A DNA stretch of 64,000 bases from Takakia lepidozioides (Eukaryota; Streptophyta; Takakiopsida; Takakiales; Takakiaceae): contig CM060732.1 in the NCBI GenBank assembly GCA_030704615.1, positions 1,116,001 to 1,180,000 of the forward strand, read 5' to 3'. The translations under genes were made by a program, and so were the position numbers. Positions 40,980 to 53,560 of the stretch are shown piece by piece. Within the stretch, counting starts at the first letter, position 1; every line of letters begins with the position of its first letter. Below the pieces are notes generated by a model, which did no database searches, had not been told where the DNA came from, and saw only the letters and a list, made by a program, of their open reading frames with translations.

Positions 40980-43864
40980 TGACTCGAAGGCGCCAACCAA
41001 CTTATGGCACCAGCTAAGGGCACTAGGCCATGCCAACTGTTCCTGCCGGCGGAGGGCTCCAATCTCGAAAAATCTCGTCAGTCCACAAAGTGGTGCGGGT
41101 GGATTCAGCTGTACATCTGGAGGCAAGAGTGTTGCCCGTTGTTGCATCACCGGGGTGACATTGTTGGCATCTGTAGCTGGATGTGCATCCTTCATGCTCT
41201 CACATTTGGCATACATATCTGCAAGGGCAGCCTTCAGTCCCTCGAACAGTCCCTTTCCATCATCGATGCACCCACATTTTACATACATGTCCGCGAGGGT
41301 ATTGTTCAAAATGACATTGGGTACAATTCCAGCTCTGATAATGTCGCCATGGACCTCTTTACCCTTTACCAGAGCTGCCATGCTTGCACACGTACTGCAA
41401 ATGCACATAAATGTGTCGGGTTTCTCCCCTTCCTCCGTCATTTAATCATAGGTCTCCAAAGCCTCCATATCACGTCGGCATGGCCAGCTCCCATAGTGTG
41501 ACGGGCGGCCGCCGTTCACCGGGGCTTCGGTCCTGCTGTGCATACCCTGCAAGCATCGCATTCCACGACATGCTATCTCGTTCAGCCGTAGTGTCAGACA
41601 TTCCCTTTGCCTCCTCGGTGCACCCACATTTTGCATATGTGATCGCCAGGGTATAGTTCAGAGGGACAGGTGGTACAAATCCAGCTCTGACGATGTCGCC
41701 ATGGACATCTTTGCCCTGTTCCATAGCTGCCAGGGCAGAGTTCAGAATGACATTTGGTATAACTCCAGCTTTGATGATGTCAACATGCACATCTTTGCAT
41801 TTTTCCAGGGCTGCCAGGCTTGCACAAGCATTGCAAATGCCATAAATGTAATGTGGTTGGGCTCCACCCCTTTCTCCATCATTTGATCATACATCTCCAC
41901 GACAACAGTAACAACTCCAACGACATGGCCAATCAACCTGGCCTGCTGCTTCTGCTGTGGGGGCAGGGGTGATACCGGTGAGCCATGGCATACATATCAG
42001 CAGGCTTGCCTTGCCAAAGGGCAGCCTTCAGAATGATATCAGGTGAGATTCCAGCTTGGATGATGTCAACATGGACACCTGTCTTTTCCTAGGGCTGCAA
42101 GAGTGGCACACGTACTGAGAACACAAATGAATGTTATACTGTCGGGCTGCACCGCTTCCCATTGCATTTGAACATACATCTCAAAAGCTTCCCTACCACA
42201 ACCAGGCTGGGCATATCCTGCAGTGCCCAGGCTCCATGAGACCACATCTCATTGTTTTATATTGTTGAACAGAACACACGCTTTCTTCATGCCCTCGCAT
42301 TTGGCATACACATCAACAAGGGTATTTTCCAGATTTATGTATGGTGGGATTCCAGCTTTGATGATATCAATGTGGACCTCTTACTGAGAATGCAATTGAA
42401 CATGAGCATGTCCGGCATGACCCCTTCAATTATCAGTTGTTCATAGATCACAAGAGCCTCCCTATCACAAACACATTGAGTATATCCTGTAATGATCATG
42501 ACATCGTGTTGTTCCATGTTGTCAAACATCCACAGAGTATTGGCGGCGTGAAGGTAGAGTACCTTGTGTGTATTCTGGGAAACAACGAAGGGATGAGGAA
42601 TAATTGCACCTATTGAGGCTGAGATTGAGTCGGGGTAGAGATAGCAAATTGACCAGCAGCTGGTTCGGAAGAGTGCCAGCCAGCATGGCGTGCGGCGAGA
42701 AGGGGGCTTCGCTCCATTCATCGCAATCTGGAAAATGCCAGGAAGATAGACAGGGCCGCCATGGTCGATTATGATAAGCCATGCTGCTAACACGCCAGGA
42801 CCAGGTCCTGTGGAATGAGAGAAGGTGCGCTGGTGCCAAAGGTAGGCGGGTGTCGTGGAAAACGCGCCTGTGGGCCACCAAGGTCACGGAGCAGCGATAT
42901 GCGTAATGTTGAAATCCAGAGTAACATAGAGAGACAAGTACACCTGGGCCTCCTCACGAGGACGGATGATGTGGTCCGAGCAGGGGGTTGTGGGGCTTCG
43001 GGCGGTGGTGAGCTCGTGCGTGGTCATGTTGCGGGGCAAGTGACTGGCAAGATTAAGATCAGACATGTCCATCACTGCATCTGCTTCACGGATGTTATCG
43101 CATTTGTACTGATTCAACTGTTTGTGGGCACTGGTTGGCAGACCTGCTACACGATTCAAGTCATGGTCTGGCTTGCGGGGGTGCTGCAGCTGCACCATAA
43201 CGTTGCAGTCCCTTTCCCAGGCTGCTCCGCTGGTACATGCAGTGAGAATGCAGATGAGAGTGACCCCATCCGGAGCCACCCCTTCCAGTATCAGCTGTTC
43301 GTAGGACTCAAAAGCCTCCCTACCACACTCATGCTGGGTATACGCTGCAGACATTGCGTTACATGAGAGCACATTTCGTTCAGCCATCCTGTAAAAGGCT
43401 TGACATGCATAGCTTACACTCCCACACTTTGCATACATATTAACGAGGGCAGTCTCCAAAACAACATCTGTTGCACTGGCAGCGCCAGCAATGTCACCAT
43501 GGACCACTTTGCCCTTTGCTAGGGTTACCAGTCTGGCACAGCCGTTGAGAACGCAAGCGAATGTGTCTTTGTTGGGTGTCACTCCTTGCATCGTTTGCAC
43601 GTGAATCTCTAAGGCCCCCCTCCCAAACCCCTGCTTGGAACAGACTGCCACCATTGTAGTCCAAGTAAACACATCCCGCCCAGGCATCTTGTCAAGCACT
43701 CGACGTGCACTCACCATACTGCCGCACTTGGCATACATGTTCACGGGGGTGGTGAGTAGACAAATATTTAGCTTGAATCCACTTTGTCTGGTAAGGGCAT
43801 GCACCTGCTTCCTCTCTGTTAGGCTCTTGATCTTCATGCACTCGGTCTCCGTATAACTCGTCAT
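40980..43864 (-). pseudogene. PPR protein pseudogene (PLS type)
   Basis: The longest piece (43,864 to about 42,884) has two clear repeat sets: LTTPVNMYAKCGSMVSARRV, LDKMPGRDVFTWTTMVAV, LVTLAKGKVVHGDI, then ALVNMYAKCGSVSYACQAFY and MAERNVLSCNAMSAAYTQH. Further pieces in changing frames follow: 42.5-42.3 kb (ANTLWMFDNMEQHDVMIITG), 41.9-41.5 kb (EQGKDVHGDIVRAGF, YAKCGCTEEAK), and 41.44-41.0 kb (LVKGKEVHGDIIRAGIVPNV, ADMYVKCGCIDDGK). Intact relatives bind organellar RNA and guide editing or processing. Frameshifts and stops throughout mean that this copy is dead. No DYW domain is visible. Confidence 0.8.
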
Positions 43865-44535
43865 CGTGCTCGTGTTAGGTGAGTACGGGGCCAGCTGCGG
43901 CAGTGCCCCTTGAAGTAAGCATGTCTGTAAGCAGCTTTGGCCGAAATGAAAGCGAAGAGGTTGGTGTCGTCCTTATATCTCCAAAAAGAGTTCGTGAGGT
44001 TGTTCAGCGGTGCAAGTGGTGGGCATCCAGTGTTTCGCAAATAGAGAGTCGCTGCGGGTGATAACTTCAACATGCTGGTAGGGTAGCTGTATTGTCTGAA
44101 TGAGCGCTTCTGCGCGGGCGAAACTTCATGCAGCAGCCGACATGCATAAAACCTCGAGCTGGAGAGCTTGGGGACTTGTGTATCAGAAAGTAAACTTGAA
44201 TCTGTATGAAGAAACTGCCTGTTGCATTGAGCTGGAGAGATGGTGATGTACGAAGGGACATAGCCTCGTTCAATAAGAAACCAAGAATCTCGGTGCGTGA
44301 TGGGACCATTGAACTGTGCCCCAAGAATGTTGAACTTAATAGTATCAGATAAAACTGGACTTAAAAGAAGCACAAGAATAAGGCGGTAAAGAATGTGTAT
44401 AAGCGTATCTAAGAAGCGGCCAGAACGCAGCGCAGCATCGCTGCGAACAAAGAGTTTGGTCATGGCGGCGAACAGAGCTAGATCAAGAAGAGGTCTAAAA
44501 TAGCGGGAGCGACAAAACAAGGTAAGAGAATGCAA
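43861..44535 (-). other. Unrecognised 224-codon frame upstream of the PPR pseudogene
   Basis: A minus-strand frame contains LDTLIHILYRLILVLLLSPV (hydrophobic), CRLLHEVSPAQKRSFRQYSY and LSPAATLYLRNTGCPPLAPL, ending where the PPR frame starts in another phase. It could be the leader (organelle targeting) part of the ancestral PPR gene or a chance frame. I see no domain. Confidence 0.25.
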
Positions 44536-44867
44536 AGGACATGGGAGAGTATGACGGAACCCTAAGAAGATAGTTATGACTAGAAATGGCGCCAGATATG
44601 GCGGGGAGGCGGAGCTCCGCCTCCCTCTTCACTCGCTACGCAACAGGATGACTCCAACACATGCATGTGTGGAGGTGATCCAGTTTGGCCTGTAGAAGTC
44701 CAGCTGGAATTGCACTCTCTCAGTGTTCCGATTTGTCCTACGTTCTTGTCTTAGAGACTCTTTCGGCTTCCCAGAAATTTAGGGGAGTTCCTTTCTTAGT
44801 TCGTTCTTCCCCCCTCAGCAGTTACTCAATGAAATGTATATTTTATGTCTGGTTTGACTGTGAGCAG

Positions 44868-46085
44868 GAGTTGAACGAGCAGATAGTGAAAGCAAAAGCC
44901 CGGACTGTGGAACTTCAAAATGATCTGATTGTCACCCTGAAGGCTCTAAGAAAAAGCAACCGAGAGGTCTGTCCCCTCTTGCCCTGTGCATGCAGTACAA
45001 TTCTCTCCTTCTAAGCACACACTAAGAATCCATGGATGTCAAGATGGAAGCACAAAGTTGGGGCATATCTGCTTTGTGTCTATGCTTACGTGGCCACACT
45101 TTTCATCTTTGTTTTAGGGGTGTTGGGGATCCAAAGGTGAAGGAGCTTCAGGGCAAACTGGAGCAGTCACGGAAGGATGTTCTCCGAGCCAATGAAGTTG
45201 AGATTAAATACGTAAGTCTGCTGCATGCCAATCAACACAGTAATCCATGAAGCAAGGACACAAGATTTGCTGACGCTTCAAGAATAGAGAAATATTTTAC
45301 TACATCGTGGCTGATGCGCAAGGGTGATCAATCACTTCCGGACTAAAGATTGGTCTCGGAAATGTAACCAACATTGGACCCACTTAGCCTCTTTGAAGTC
45401 TGTCATCATATCACTAATGCACAACGAATTTGTGCGAGAGTGCACCCACTGAAATGGCCATCAAGAGGAACAACTTGTCGCACTACATAGTAAAGAACGT
45501 GACTTCCCTTGCAAGATAAAATTCTTCATGAACAGGTGTTTGAGGAGGATGGGATTGGCAGGAATTGGAGGCGGAGAAGTACATGAATCTGGTGGCTAGG
45601 CGTACGACCTCACACATGAATTGCAGCACACAAGTGCCAATTTAGGAGTTGCCAGGCGGGAGGCTGATGGGTATTCCTTGGACCCAAACATGATTTTTTC
45701 TACATTAATAGAATCTGACATTTGGTTTGACATGTGGTGTGGCACCTCTTCTCTATCTTGACAGGACTATGGTAGTAAATGTGTCCTCCCAAGAAACAGT
45801 GACAGTGTGTAAGTGAAGAATCGCTAGTTACAAGGAATCCTGCACGGGTGTACATTGTGCAGAGTTCCCAAGGAAGAACTCTTGAAGGCAAAGCACAAAA
45901 TCAGCGATCTGGAGGCGGGAGTCCTGAAATTACAAAAGTTTGAAAGACTAGCAGGGACCATGACCCCGCGGCCCCATGGGAGCAGCTGCATGGAGGCAGC
46001 TGAGATCTGCACTATGAATGAGAGCTTGCTGCAGACTATCTCGTCCTTATATGCAGACGTAGCCACTGCCGTAGCACTGGCAGAG
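44868..46085 (+). CDS. Coiled-coil protein gene, partial exon set
   Basis: Three exon-like blocks have good splice signals: 44,868-44,966 (TGAGCAG acceptor, GTCTGT donor; ELNEQIVKAKARTVELQNDL), about 45,118-45,211 (DPKVKELQGKLEQSRKDVLR, donor GTAAGT), and 45,863-46,085 (PKEELLKAKHKISDLEAGVL, later ESLLQTISSLYADVATAVAL, donor GTGAGC). Heptad-like Leu/Lys/Glu spacing predicts a coiled coil. Phases do not fit between the blocks, so exons are missing from my model. I do not recognise the family. It is in the low-repeat island, convergent with the ABCI gene, so it is likely a host gene. Confidence 0.45.
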
Positions 46086-47030
46086 GTGAGCTTCTTACTA
46101 TTCTGTGTCTTAATGGAGCATCCATGGCTCAGTCATTCTTTGCAACAATTGGAGACACTAAGCACACAAAGATGAGGATGCTCTCCCTTGCTGCCTAACA
46201 GATTAAAAAGGGAACCGAGTCATTAAGAAGATATATGGTTCTGTGGCCTTACAATAGCCCTCATAAAGATGTGAACATAGACAAAGCACTGAGAATGAAA
46301 GTTTGAAGCACAGAACTTCGAACAAAAGTGGATAAAAACCATGGGAAGGTAAGGTTAGTTGGTTGGGGGCTCATATCAGAATGTACACTAAATATTTGGT
46401 TTGCCATAGCCTTGTGGCCAAAGGCTGATATGAGATATTACTTTCTAGTAATATATCCCAATCTCACAGGAGGTGTCATGAATTTTATCTAGGACATTCC
46501 CAACTCAGCTTTTTGAGCATAAGAAGATTTTGTCAACACAGTGCATATGAACAATCATTGGATTTCACTAAGATAGACCCATGAACTCATTCTCAGTAGT
46601 CACTATTCGGCTTTTTGTACAACACACAAAATCAATACTAATGCTTCAAGCAGGCCTCCAAACCATAATATACGCATGTCAATGGGAAAAGGAGTTCAAT
46701 CAAGTCCAAATCTTAATGAGAACTGCCAGCACAGCCTATCATGTTATATGATGTGTCAGCCGCATTGCACACATCAGATTATACATGCACATTTGTTGAG
46801 ATAGGTGGTGGCCTGTATCAAGATAAGCAGAAACTAGTTTTAGACAAACACAGTAAAGACAATAAATCTGGGAGCTATATTCCATGCCATGTCAACATAG
46901 CCTTGCAGCAGATTTTTTATCTTAGCTGTGAAAAAAGGTTGGCATGTGGACAGGAGTTGCCAAATCTCAAGGCAATCTGAATGTTAAGTTACTGAATGAT
47001 GATGCTGTCCATATAGTGGTCCGATGACCA
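46086..47030. other. Intergenic region between convergent genes
   Basis: AT-rich, no repeats that recur in the window and no supported ORF. Later exons or the 3' UTR of the coiled-coil gene may lie here, facing the stop codon of the ABCI gene at 47,031. Confidence 0.35.
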
Positions 47031-49352
47031 TTAGCGGTAATATGCCATATGGCGGCTAGAAGTCCAAGGTGAGACGTCGCTGGGACGTGTTACCACATCA
47101 GGCTGTGTTACACTCATGGCCACTCTTCTCCCCCTTTTGTCCCTCTCTGCTCTGAGCCAGGGCTCCACGACCTGAATCAAATTACTGGCTTTACTGGACG
47201 GGTGCAGTTCAGGAAGATCAGACAACCTTTCAGCTAGCCTTAGCTTGCCATCCTCAACATACGCAATATGTGTAGCCCATGTCTCCAAGCCGTCAAAAAT
47301 ATGCGTTGCGTAGATAATCGTTGCTCCTCTCTACACAGATCCACAAACCTAGCGGTAAGCCCAAACCCAAGCTGAAATGAGTTGATGGTCTATCCCACCC
47401 ACAACAAATCCATAAATCTACCACCCATCATTAACCTGCATATTGCCAAGAAAATGACTGTGTTTGACAAGAAGTTTGATATGTGCGAGGACCCGGACAA
47501 GCTTGAATGCTCAACAAGGCAACTCACCTCTTGACACTCGTTCTCAAAGAAGTGCAGAAGATCCATACGAGCCACCACATCAAGATCCACTGTTATCTCA
47601 TCTAGAAGCAGCACCTGTCAAAACCATGCCTTTTGTTCTTCAAATCTGCAGTGGCATGCCCCCTGACGCCAAGCTTCGGCAAGATACTCTATGCTCCTTC
47701 CACAAAACCTAAATTGAACCTATCAGTATGGCCAAATGTGTCTTGGCAGGGTCTGTAGCTCCAAGGTGTCAAAAAAGGAGGGCACCTCTGTCAATCTGCT
47801 CTCTCTCTCTCTCTCTCTCTCTCAATTGGCGAAACTGGTAGTAGGAACAACAAGGCCATGGCGAGCTACATCTGATCTTTCCTAGCAACATTCAAACACT
47901 GCTTACCTGGAAAGGATGTAACAGACCCATACCAATCTGCACGCGACGCCGCTGACCGTCTGAGACTTTGTGCATTCGCCACCTTAAATCAATATCCAAT
48001 AGTTCTATCAACCGCTCTCTTCTTGCAGCATCCACTCCCTCCACTTTCATTTGGTCCATCCCACATACCCCACCACATATACATCAACAACCATTAAAAC
48101 ACTTTTAAATCAGGAAGACAGGAAGACGCTGCATGAGCGAGTTGATTTACTTGTTATTTGTACAAAACCTTCCTCCCACCAACCTTCTGCCCTCTCTCTT
48201 GTTCCTATCTCTATCTAATGACTTTCAGGTTAGTGACCACCTTGATGTGAAGTTGAACCCGAATGATCACGTACATGTGATAATGGTATAGTCATTGTTG
48301 GATCCTTTGGAACAAGTGTGATATTGCAGTAAAATCAACTGCGTGATCGAGATCCATCTCTAGATGGTACCCAATCATGAGTCTGAGACCCAAGTCCAAA
48401 CATTACTTTGCTATGATTAGGATTGAGATTTGAGATTTTCACGTAGTGTGTCTGAATGATATTACAAGTAGTCCATGATCGTATTATACCGTAACAATCC
48501 TGAACTCAGCCCCAGCAAATTGGAAAGGTTGCCATCACAACTTACAGATTATTAATCTGTCAGAGACTCACCTCCAAAGATCATGTGCTCTGCAGAAAAG
48601 TCACCTTGCAATGGTATCTCGCCCTGTCACCACCCATCCATCCCCATTCCTGGAGAGAGACACGAGAGAAAGGATGGCTTTCCCCATGTGCTTACAAATG
48701 TCTGACTGTTCTGCTTCTTTTGAGCAGAATTACATCCAATTACAAACTCATAGAGACAGAGGTAGCAATTTACCGCGCAACCAACAGTCCGGCTCCAGGA
48801 CCCTCCCAAGTAGGCAAGCTGCCCGGAGCAAGTGAGGGCGGTATCATGGAATGCAGAGCGGCCCAGCACTCGCACCACATCCTTGCCTCCCACCATGTGC
48901 TTTCCAGCCAATATCTTCAGCAGTGTCGTCTTTCCTGGATCAGCCCAATAAATAGCAGGTCAAGGGACCGGGCATGCCTGATCGACTGCTACTAGGCAAT
49001 AGCATCGGACACAGGACATGGAAGAAGTTGCATTTAAATCCCCAGGAATTCCATACCACAACGAACTAAAAAATGGACAAACTTGCTGCTGGAGTCATCT
49101 AATCACGTTGCTTTTCTCTGCAGTCCAAATGGTACGACAAGACTAACTTTCCATCAAAAATTCCAGGGTAGACAGTCAGAGATTGGGAGCGGGATGGGAG
49201 CTGAGACCAGCCCCATTTGCACCGACGAGAAGGCAACGAGACCCGGGCCTGAGATGCAAACAAAAATTAGCGATGAAGGGGGGTTGCCCTGGGTACGAAA
49301 ATTGCAGCCCCGTGACTTCCACGCTCTCTGGGGTATCTTCTGCAACCCCCAT
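47031..49352 (-). CDS. ABC transporter I family ATPase (ABCI19/20/21-like)
   Basis: Six exons join in phase to 293 codons: 49,352-49,208, 48,934-48,774, 48,623-48,572, 48,043-47,907, 47,614-47,528 and 47,330-47,031. Walker A is split by intron 1 (LLVGANGAG / [16 protein letters not shown]). Then come the Q-loop region [17 protein letters not shown], the signature as VSDGQ in [20 protein letters not shown], Walker [15 protein letters not shown], and the H-loop in [20 protein letters not shown]. The start is [16 protein letters not shown]; an upstream in-frame ATG at 49,391 is possible. It is a soluble single ATPase domain with no membrane segment, as in plant ABCI19-21, which are reported to form a cytosolic/ER complex linked to cytokinin responses. 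Nothing is broken, so it is likely functional. Confidence 0.9.
47797..47824. repeat. (CT)n microsatellite
   Basis: A perfect CT run of about 24 bases within the intron between the signature exon and the Walker B exon of the ABCI gene. Confidence 0.9.
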
Positions 49353-49391
49353 CCTTGCCACCCCTTCACTCACCCACACCCAGTTCCCCAA

Positions 49392-51293
49392 CCCCCTTTA
49401 TTGGCAGACCTGTCTGTCGCTACTGAAACTAGTTTCTCAGCAACACAACTCGAGATGTGAATGCGGGGAAGACATAGACGCATCCTATCCAGCAAAACTC
49501 GGAGAGTGTCCAATGCATCATGGCCAGGCCGACCATGACTGCACAGTGAGCGCTCATTTCGCAGTCAGCAATGACGTGGGCAGCTTGTGGGCACTCGTGC
49601 TGCCTCGTAACGCACCGGTCAGATTTTTCCTTTGTTGGCCTGCCTTTGTAAGGCAGGACTACGCAAAGGGTTCAGCTGCTTTACGCTGCTTTATAGCATC
49701 TCCACGGTGCCACGGTACTTGCCCCAAAACGGCAATGTACGGGCGCTGGGTCCCAAAAAGTGCTCCACGGTTGGCTCAGCCGGGCAGATTTGCTGCCGGC
49801 CCCGCCTTAATCCTACCTCTTGCCCCGCACTTTTTTCCAATTATATCGGACCCCGCCAACCACGCTACATTAAACTTGTGAGTTATTTGGGAGTTAATGC
49901 GATATGATGTCCTCGATCAACGTGCCCAGATCGTGGTGGAGCGGCGGGCCTGCCCCTGGGGCTATCTCGTACCGTCCCAGCTATCTCGTACCGTCCCAAC
50001 CGTGGAGTTTCAACCAACCCGTCCCTGCAAAAATTACCGTCGCCCCTACAACCAGGGCATATAGCGCTTGACGTGTCGTGCTCACCATGAATATGCTCTT
50101 AGCACCGATACTTTCGATTGCGCTTCCAATTCGATAGAGACTGTTGCCACCAGAATATCCTGTCCATAATTCTAATGAATGACATCCCCTGGATGAACAG
50201 TTTCATGGTCATAACCAATTTTGTTTCGCCTTTAGGTCTGGAGTTCAACTTCTTGTGCACGCCATAATGAGGATATTACCCTGCGTGCCACCCAGGTGAT
50301 TCAGGGCTCAAATCCTGTTACCGCAAAATATATTAATAAATATTGTGTGATCTTCTAGATTTTTACTATCTATTCATAATTACTAGAGGACAGGGCTTTA
50401 AAAGGAGGCTTGACTTCGTCGACAGGAGAGAGGGCTTCATTGGGCAATTGAAGGCTTCATGCTCGCTCTCTGTACTATAAAGGTTGTAATCTTGTGGAGG
50501 GTGGGCAAAGGGTGCTCAAGCATGAATTGCATGCATTTGTTATTTGATGCCCCTCCCGATGCAGAAAAGAGGCTCCAGCATCGGACGCATCTTACAAATC
50601 ACGTTAAAAGCAGGTGTGGCGTATTCTGCCACTTTTTGAGACTAATCCTCAGGCCGAATCGGCCACCCAGGGTGTACTGCCGATGCAGAATCTGCAGGGA
50701 TGGCCGATTATGCACCCCGGATGGCAGCAGGAGGTAAATGCGACCTCCCATCGACCCACCCGCCTTCTCTTTCAAGCTCGCCCCCGTTTATATCCTCCGC
50801 GGGGCTCTGAATCTGGGCAATCGATATGGGATAATTGAACCCTGATTAGATTTCGCCACGTAGTCGTGAGAATACATCACACCCAGGGCAGAATCGGCCC
50901 AACACGGCCCGTTCTCTAATACGTAAGATCCTCCCAGCTTGGTCGGACGCATCTTACGCTTTGTAAGATGCGTCCTGCCAGGAAAAAATTGAATGGTGCT
51001 TCATGAAAGGGAAGCCCCCAACCCGCAGGCATTCCGTGATTTTCGGGCTAACGCCCTCGACAGCCAACCCTCTAATTGCGGAACGCCCTCGAGCTGGGGC
51101 CTTCCCTATCACTATCACGTATTGCATTCCTTGGCTAACGCCCTCGGGCTGGGGCCTTCCCTTGCATTCCTTGGCAAAGTTAAGGGCACTCTCATTCACA
51201 TCCATGACTTCGTGCTCCTGCAACACTGCCTATTTACACGCTTCCACTCTTTCTTACACATGGCTTCACCTTGCAATTGTCATTTTGCGTAGA
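49392..51293. other. Upstream region of the ABCI gene, no gene seen
   Basis: It should hold the ABCI promoter (transcription leftward). There is no supported ORF. At 50,945-50,975 there is a perfect 13-bp inverted repeat (GGACGCATCTTAC / GTAAGATGCGTCC, 5-base loop); one arm (CGGACGCATCTTAC) recurs at 50,582. A 40-bp block (GGCTAACGCCCTCG...GGGCCTTCCC) is repeated at about 51,045-51,105 and 51,133-51,165. Confidence 0.4.
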
Positions 51294-51301
51294 GCTGGAG
51301 G

Positions 51302-52037
51302 CCCTCTCATTTTAGATTAATTGGGTCTTTAATGTGCTGGTGGGCCCCTCTAGTACTGGGCCGCAGGGTCACTTGCAAGGGCGGGGGTGGTTGGGGTGGC
51401 CCTGTCGCAACCGTGGCCCCCTTGCGACCCCTGACCGGCCCGGGTCCAATGAGGTAGGGTCCACTGGGTCCCACTGCGAAAGTAGGTCAGCCTCCTAGGC
51501 CATGGTGGGGCTCACGCCACGCTGTTATCTAGAATAAGGGATAAAAAATTGTTGGTATAATAACAAATAGTAGGTAGTGTGGTGGTTGGGCACATTGAAT
51601 GGTATTAGCAAGGTTGTGGGTTCAACTCCATGTCGCATGTGTGTTAGTCATGGTTTCTTTTATGGGTGAGTTTTTCCCAAAAAAATTCTTAGTCCCCGAG
51701 CGCGACGCGGCCGGCGAGGCAGGCTGCGGGGTGGTGAGTGGACCCTACAATTGGACCCGGACAGTGGACAGGTTACGGGGCAGTGAGGGGACCCTACAAT
51801 TGGACCCGGACGGTGGACTAGATGGACCCGCCCGGTGGTCGCACGGTGCCTACACGACTTGCACGTGACCTGCGGCCCAGTACTAGCGAGGCCTGGTGCA
51901 CATTAAAGACCCAATTATAGAATGAGAGGCGCCCGGTGGTCGCAGGGCACCTACACAACTTAGATGTGACCCCGCGGCCCAGTACTAGCGGGGCCCACCA
52001 ACACATTAAAGACCCAATTAATCTAAAATGAGAGGCG
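51302..52037. mobile_element. 736-bp foldback element with 8-bp target duplication
   Basis: The left end CCCTCTCATTTTAGATTAAT followed by TGGGTCTTTAATGTG has an inverted match at the right end (about 75 bp, few mismatches). GCTGGAGG flanks both sides (51,294-51,301 and 52,038-52,045), which suggests a hAT-like origin. The right arm is duplicated (51,835-51,925). Inside are GC-rich repeats and a tRNA-like segment (GGTTGTGGGTTCAACTCC near 51,611). It has no transposase and is non-autonomous. Confidence 0.7.
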
Positions 52038-52045
52038 GCTGGAGG

Positions 52046-52940
52046 TGTGTATGGTACTATAGGCTGGCACTGATGTGCAGATTTGGCAAGTAATAGAAAA
52101 GGCCTGGGAGTTGAGTGCGCCCTCAGCGGGTGTGCTTGAGTGGCCCGCCCCTCCCCCGCCGCCTCACCCCCGTGGCGGCTCTTGCGTTGGCCGCGGTCGC
52201 CGCGACGCGTCCCTCCCCATTCGTCCGCACGCCTGCCCGCCCGCCTCCACTCTCGATTAAAAGCCGTTATACATGACTCATGTAACACCGTCATCATCCC
52301 ACATAAATACATCACTCATGTAACACAACCATCATCCCACCATCCCTGAAATACATGATACTTGTCATCGGATCATCCCATCGTGACCATGGACATGACC
52401 GTATCTGATGGCAACGTTCACCGATTCTAGCTTGTGAGGTCCGCACTCACACGCCCCAGATGTAGCTTCGGAGGCAAGACGACGGACAACATGTCGAAAA
52501 CAAATAGAAATACCTACATTGAGACCCTAAACAAAATTTGGAATGGCTTCTCGCATCACCGCAAGTACTCCTCCCACTTTGTAACGCAACTCGATGAAAA
52601 TATGCAATGAAACAAGAGTTCAGGAAAGAGTGATGATGGTAACAACCTCCTAAAAAAATGCTTGGATATAGGGCATATGTTGCAAGACACTGCTTCGGAT
52701 GTTTCCAAAAGACGCGTTCAATGTGCACTCAACCTACGACATAGAGAGAGACAAACGATGATCTGCATTTACTTCATTGTAGGTGCCCAATGTTAGTGTG
52801 AGTCTTGCCTTAATATTCCAGCAACGTCTGTAGTATTGGAGGATTCTTCGGGGCAGGAGTTATAGTGTATTTCCACTGGGTTCGATATGGGGAAAAAATT
52901 CACCATGCACGAAACGCGTCGGACGTACCGTGAGGGTAGC
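52046..52940. other. Unassigned region
   Basis: The left part (52.1-52.25 kb) is GC-rich, then AT-rich. Short repeats of CATGTAACAC-GTCATCATCCCA type occur at 52,270-52,345. No gene is supported. A plus-strand frame near 52,500-52,620 (ETLNKIWNGFSHHRKYSSHF) might be a transposon remnant. Confidence 0.25.
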
Positions 52941-52969
52941 ATGTTGCACCTCCTAAGGAGAAGGTAGTC

Positions 52970-53560
52970 GTGCACAAGACATTGGATACATTTGCAATAC
53001 GCCTCATGACCATGCAACTCACTACCAGCAGTGCATGGATGTTGTTGCAACATCACAAGTACAGTACCACATTGATGGATTCTAAATTGAAGCTTGTTGT
53101 AGCTCAATCCGATGAGTTAGAGAGTCGTAGAACTATGTTTGTCGATGATAGTATGGTAAAATGGGATATGCATGTACATGATGAAAACGTGAGGTTAAAT
53201 GGGGCTGGCCCCCTCTATACCAAATTATCAAGGCGGGTAACTTCCCAGAGGTATTGTTCCCTAACATGTTTACATATTCAGAGGATGAAGCCCAAAAGTT
53301 GATGGACATTCTAGCGGTGAGTCAGAGAACCTCTCAATGTTCCAAGACTCGCCTGTTTGTACGGGTCTTGCATCTCATTTGGATGTGTCATGTTGACAAG
53401 ACCACTCCCCTTTCAACACCCAGAAACAGGCTGTTGCATGACTTCCAAGCCCAACTTCTACACACTGAGGATGGTCATGCAGCCATTAGAAATGCAGGGG
53501 AGAATTTCCTGGACATTGTACACTTTCTCTTTGGTGGCATGCCACAATAGAAAGATGCCA
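52970..53560 (+). pseudogene. Unrecognised ORF pieces, probably transposon-derived
   Basis: Two overlapping frames: 52,970-53,302 (LMTMQLTTSSAWMLLQHHKY, SDELESRRTMFVDDSMVKWD) and 53,254-53,550 (FPNMFTYSEDEAQKLMDILA, LLHDFQAQLLHTEDGHAAIR, DIVHFLFGGMPQ). Further broken frames follow to 53.8 kb. The multiple short frames on one strand look like one decayed gene. No domain is recognised; closeness to the MULE-type fragment at 54.6 kb is the only hint. Confidence 0.3.

Noticed and set aside
40307-41062. 251-codon minus-strand frame with 12-residue repeats
   Set aside because: It is produced by the 36-bp tandem repeat; no conserved sequence lies on either side.
49125-49160. Walker A-like [10 protein letters not shown] on the plus strand
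   Set aside because: It lies within intron 1 of the ABCI gene, on the opposite strand, with no ABC domain following it. The true Walker A is split over the minus-strand exons.
50270-50330. tRNA-like B box (GGGCTCAAATCCTG)
   Set aside because: No A box at a suitable distance, and the B box match is poor.
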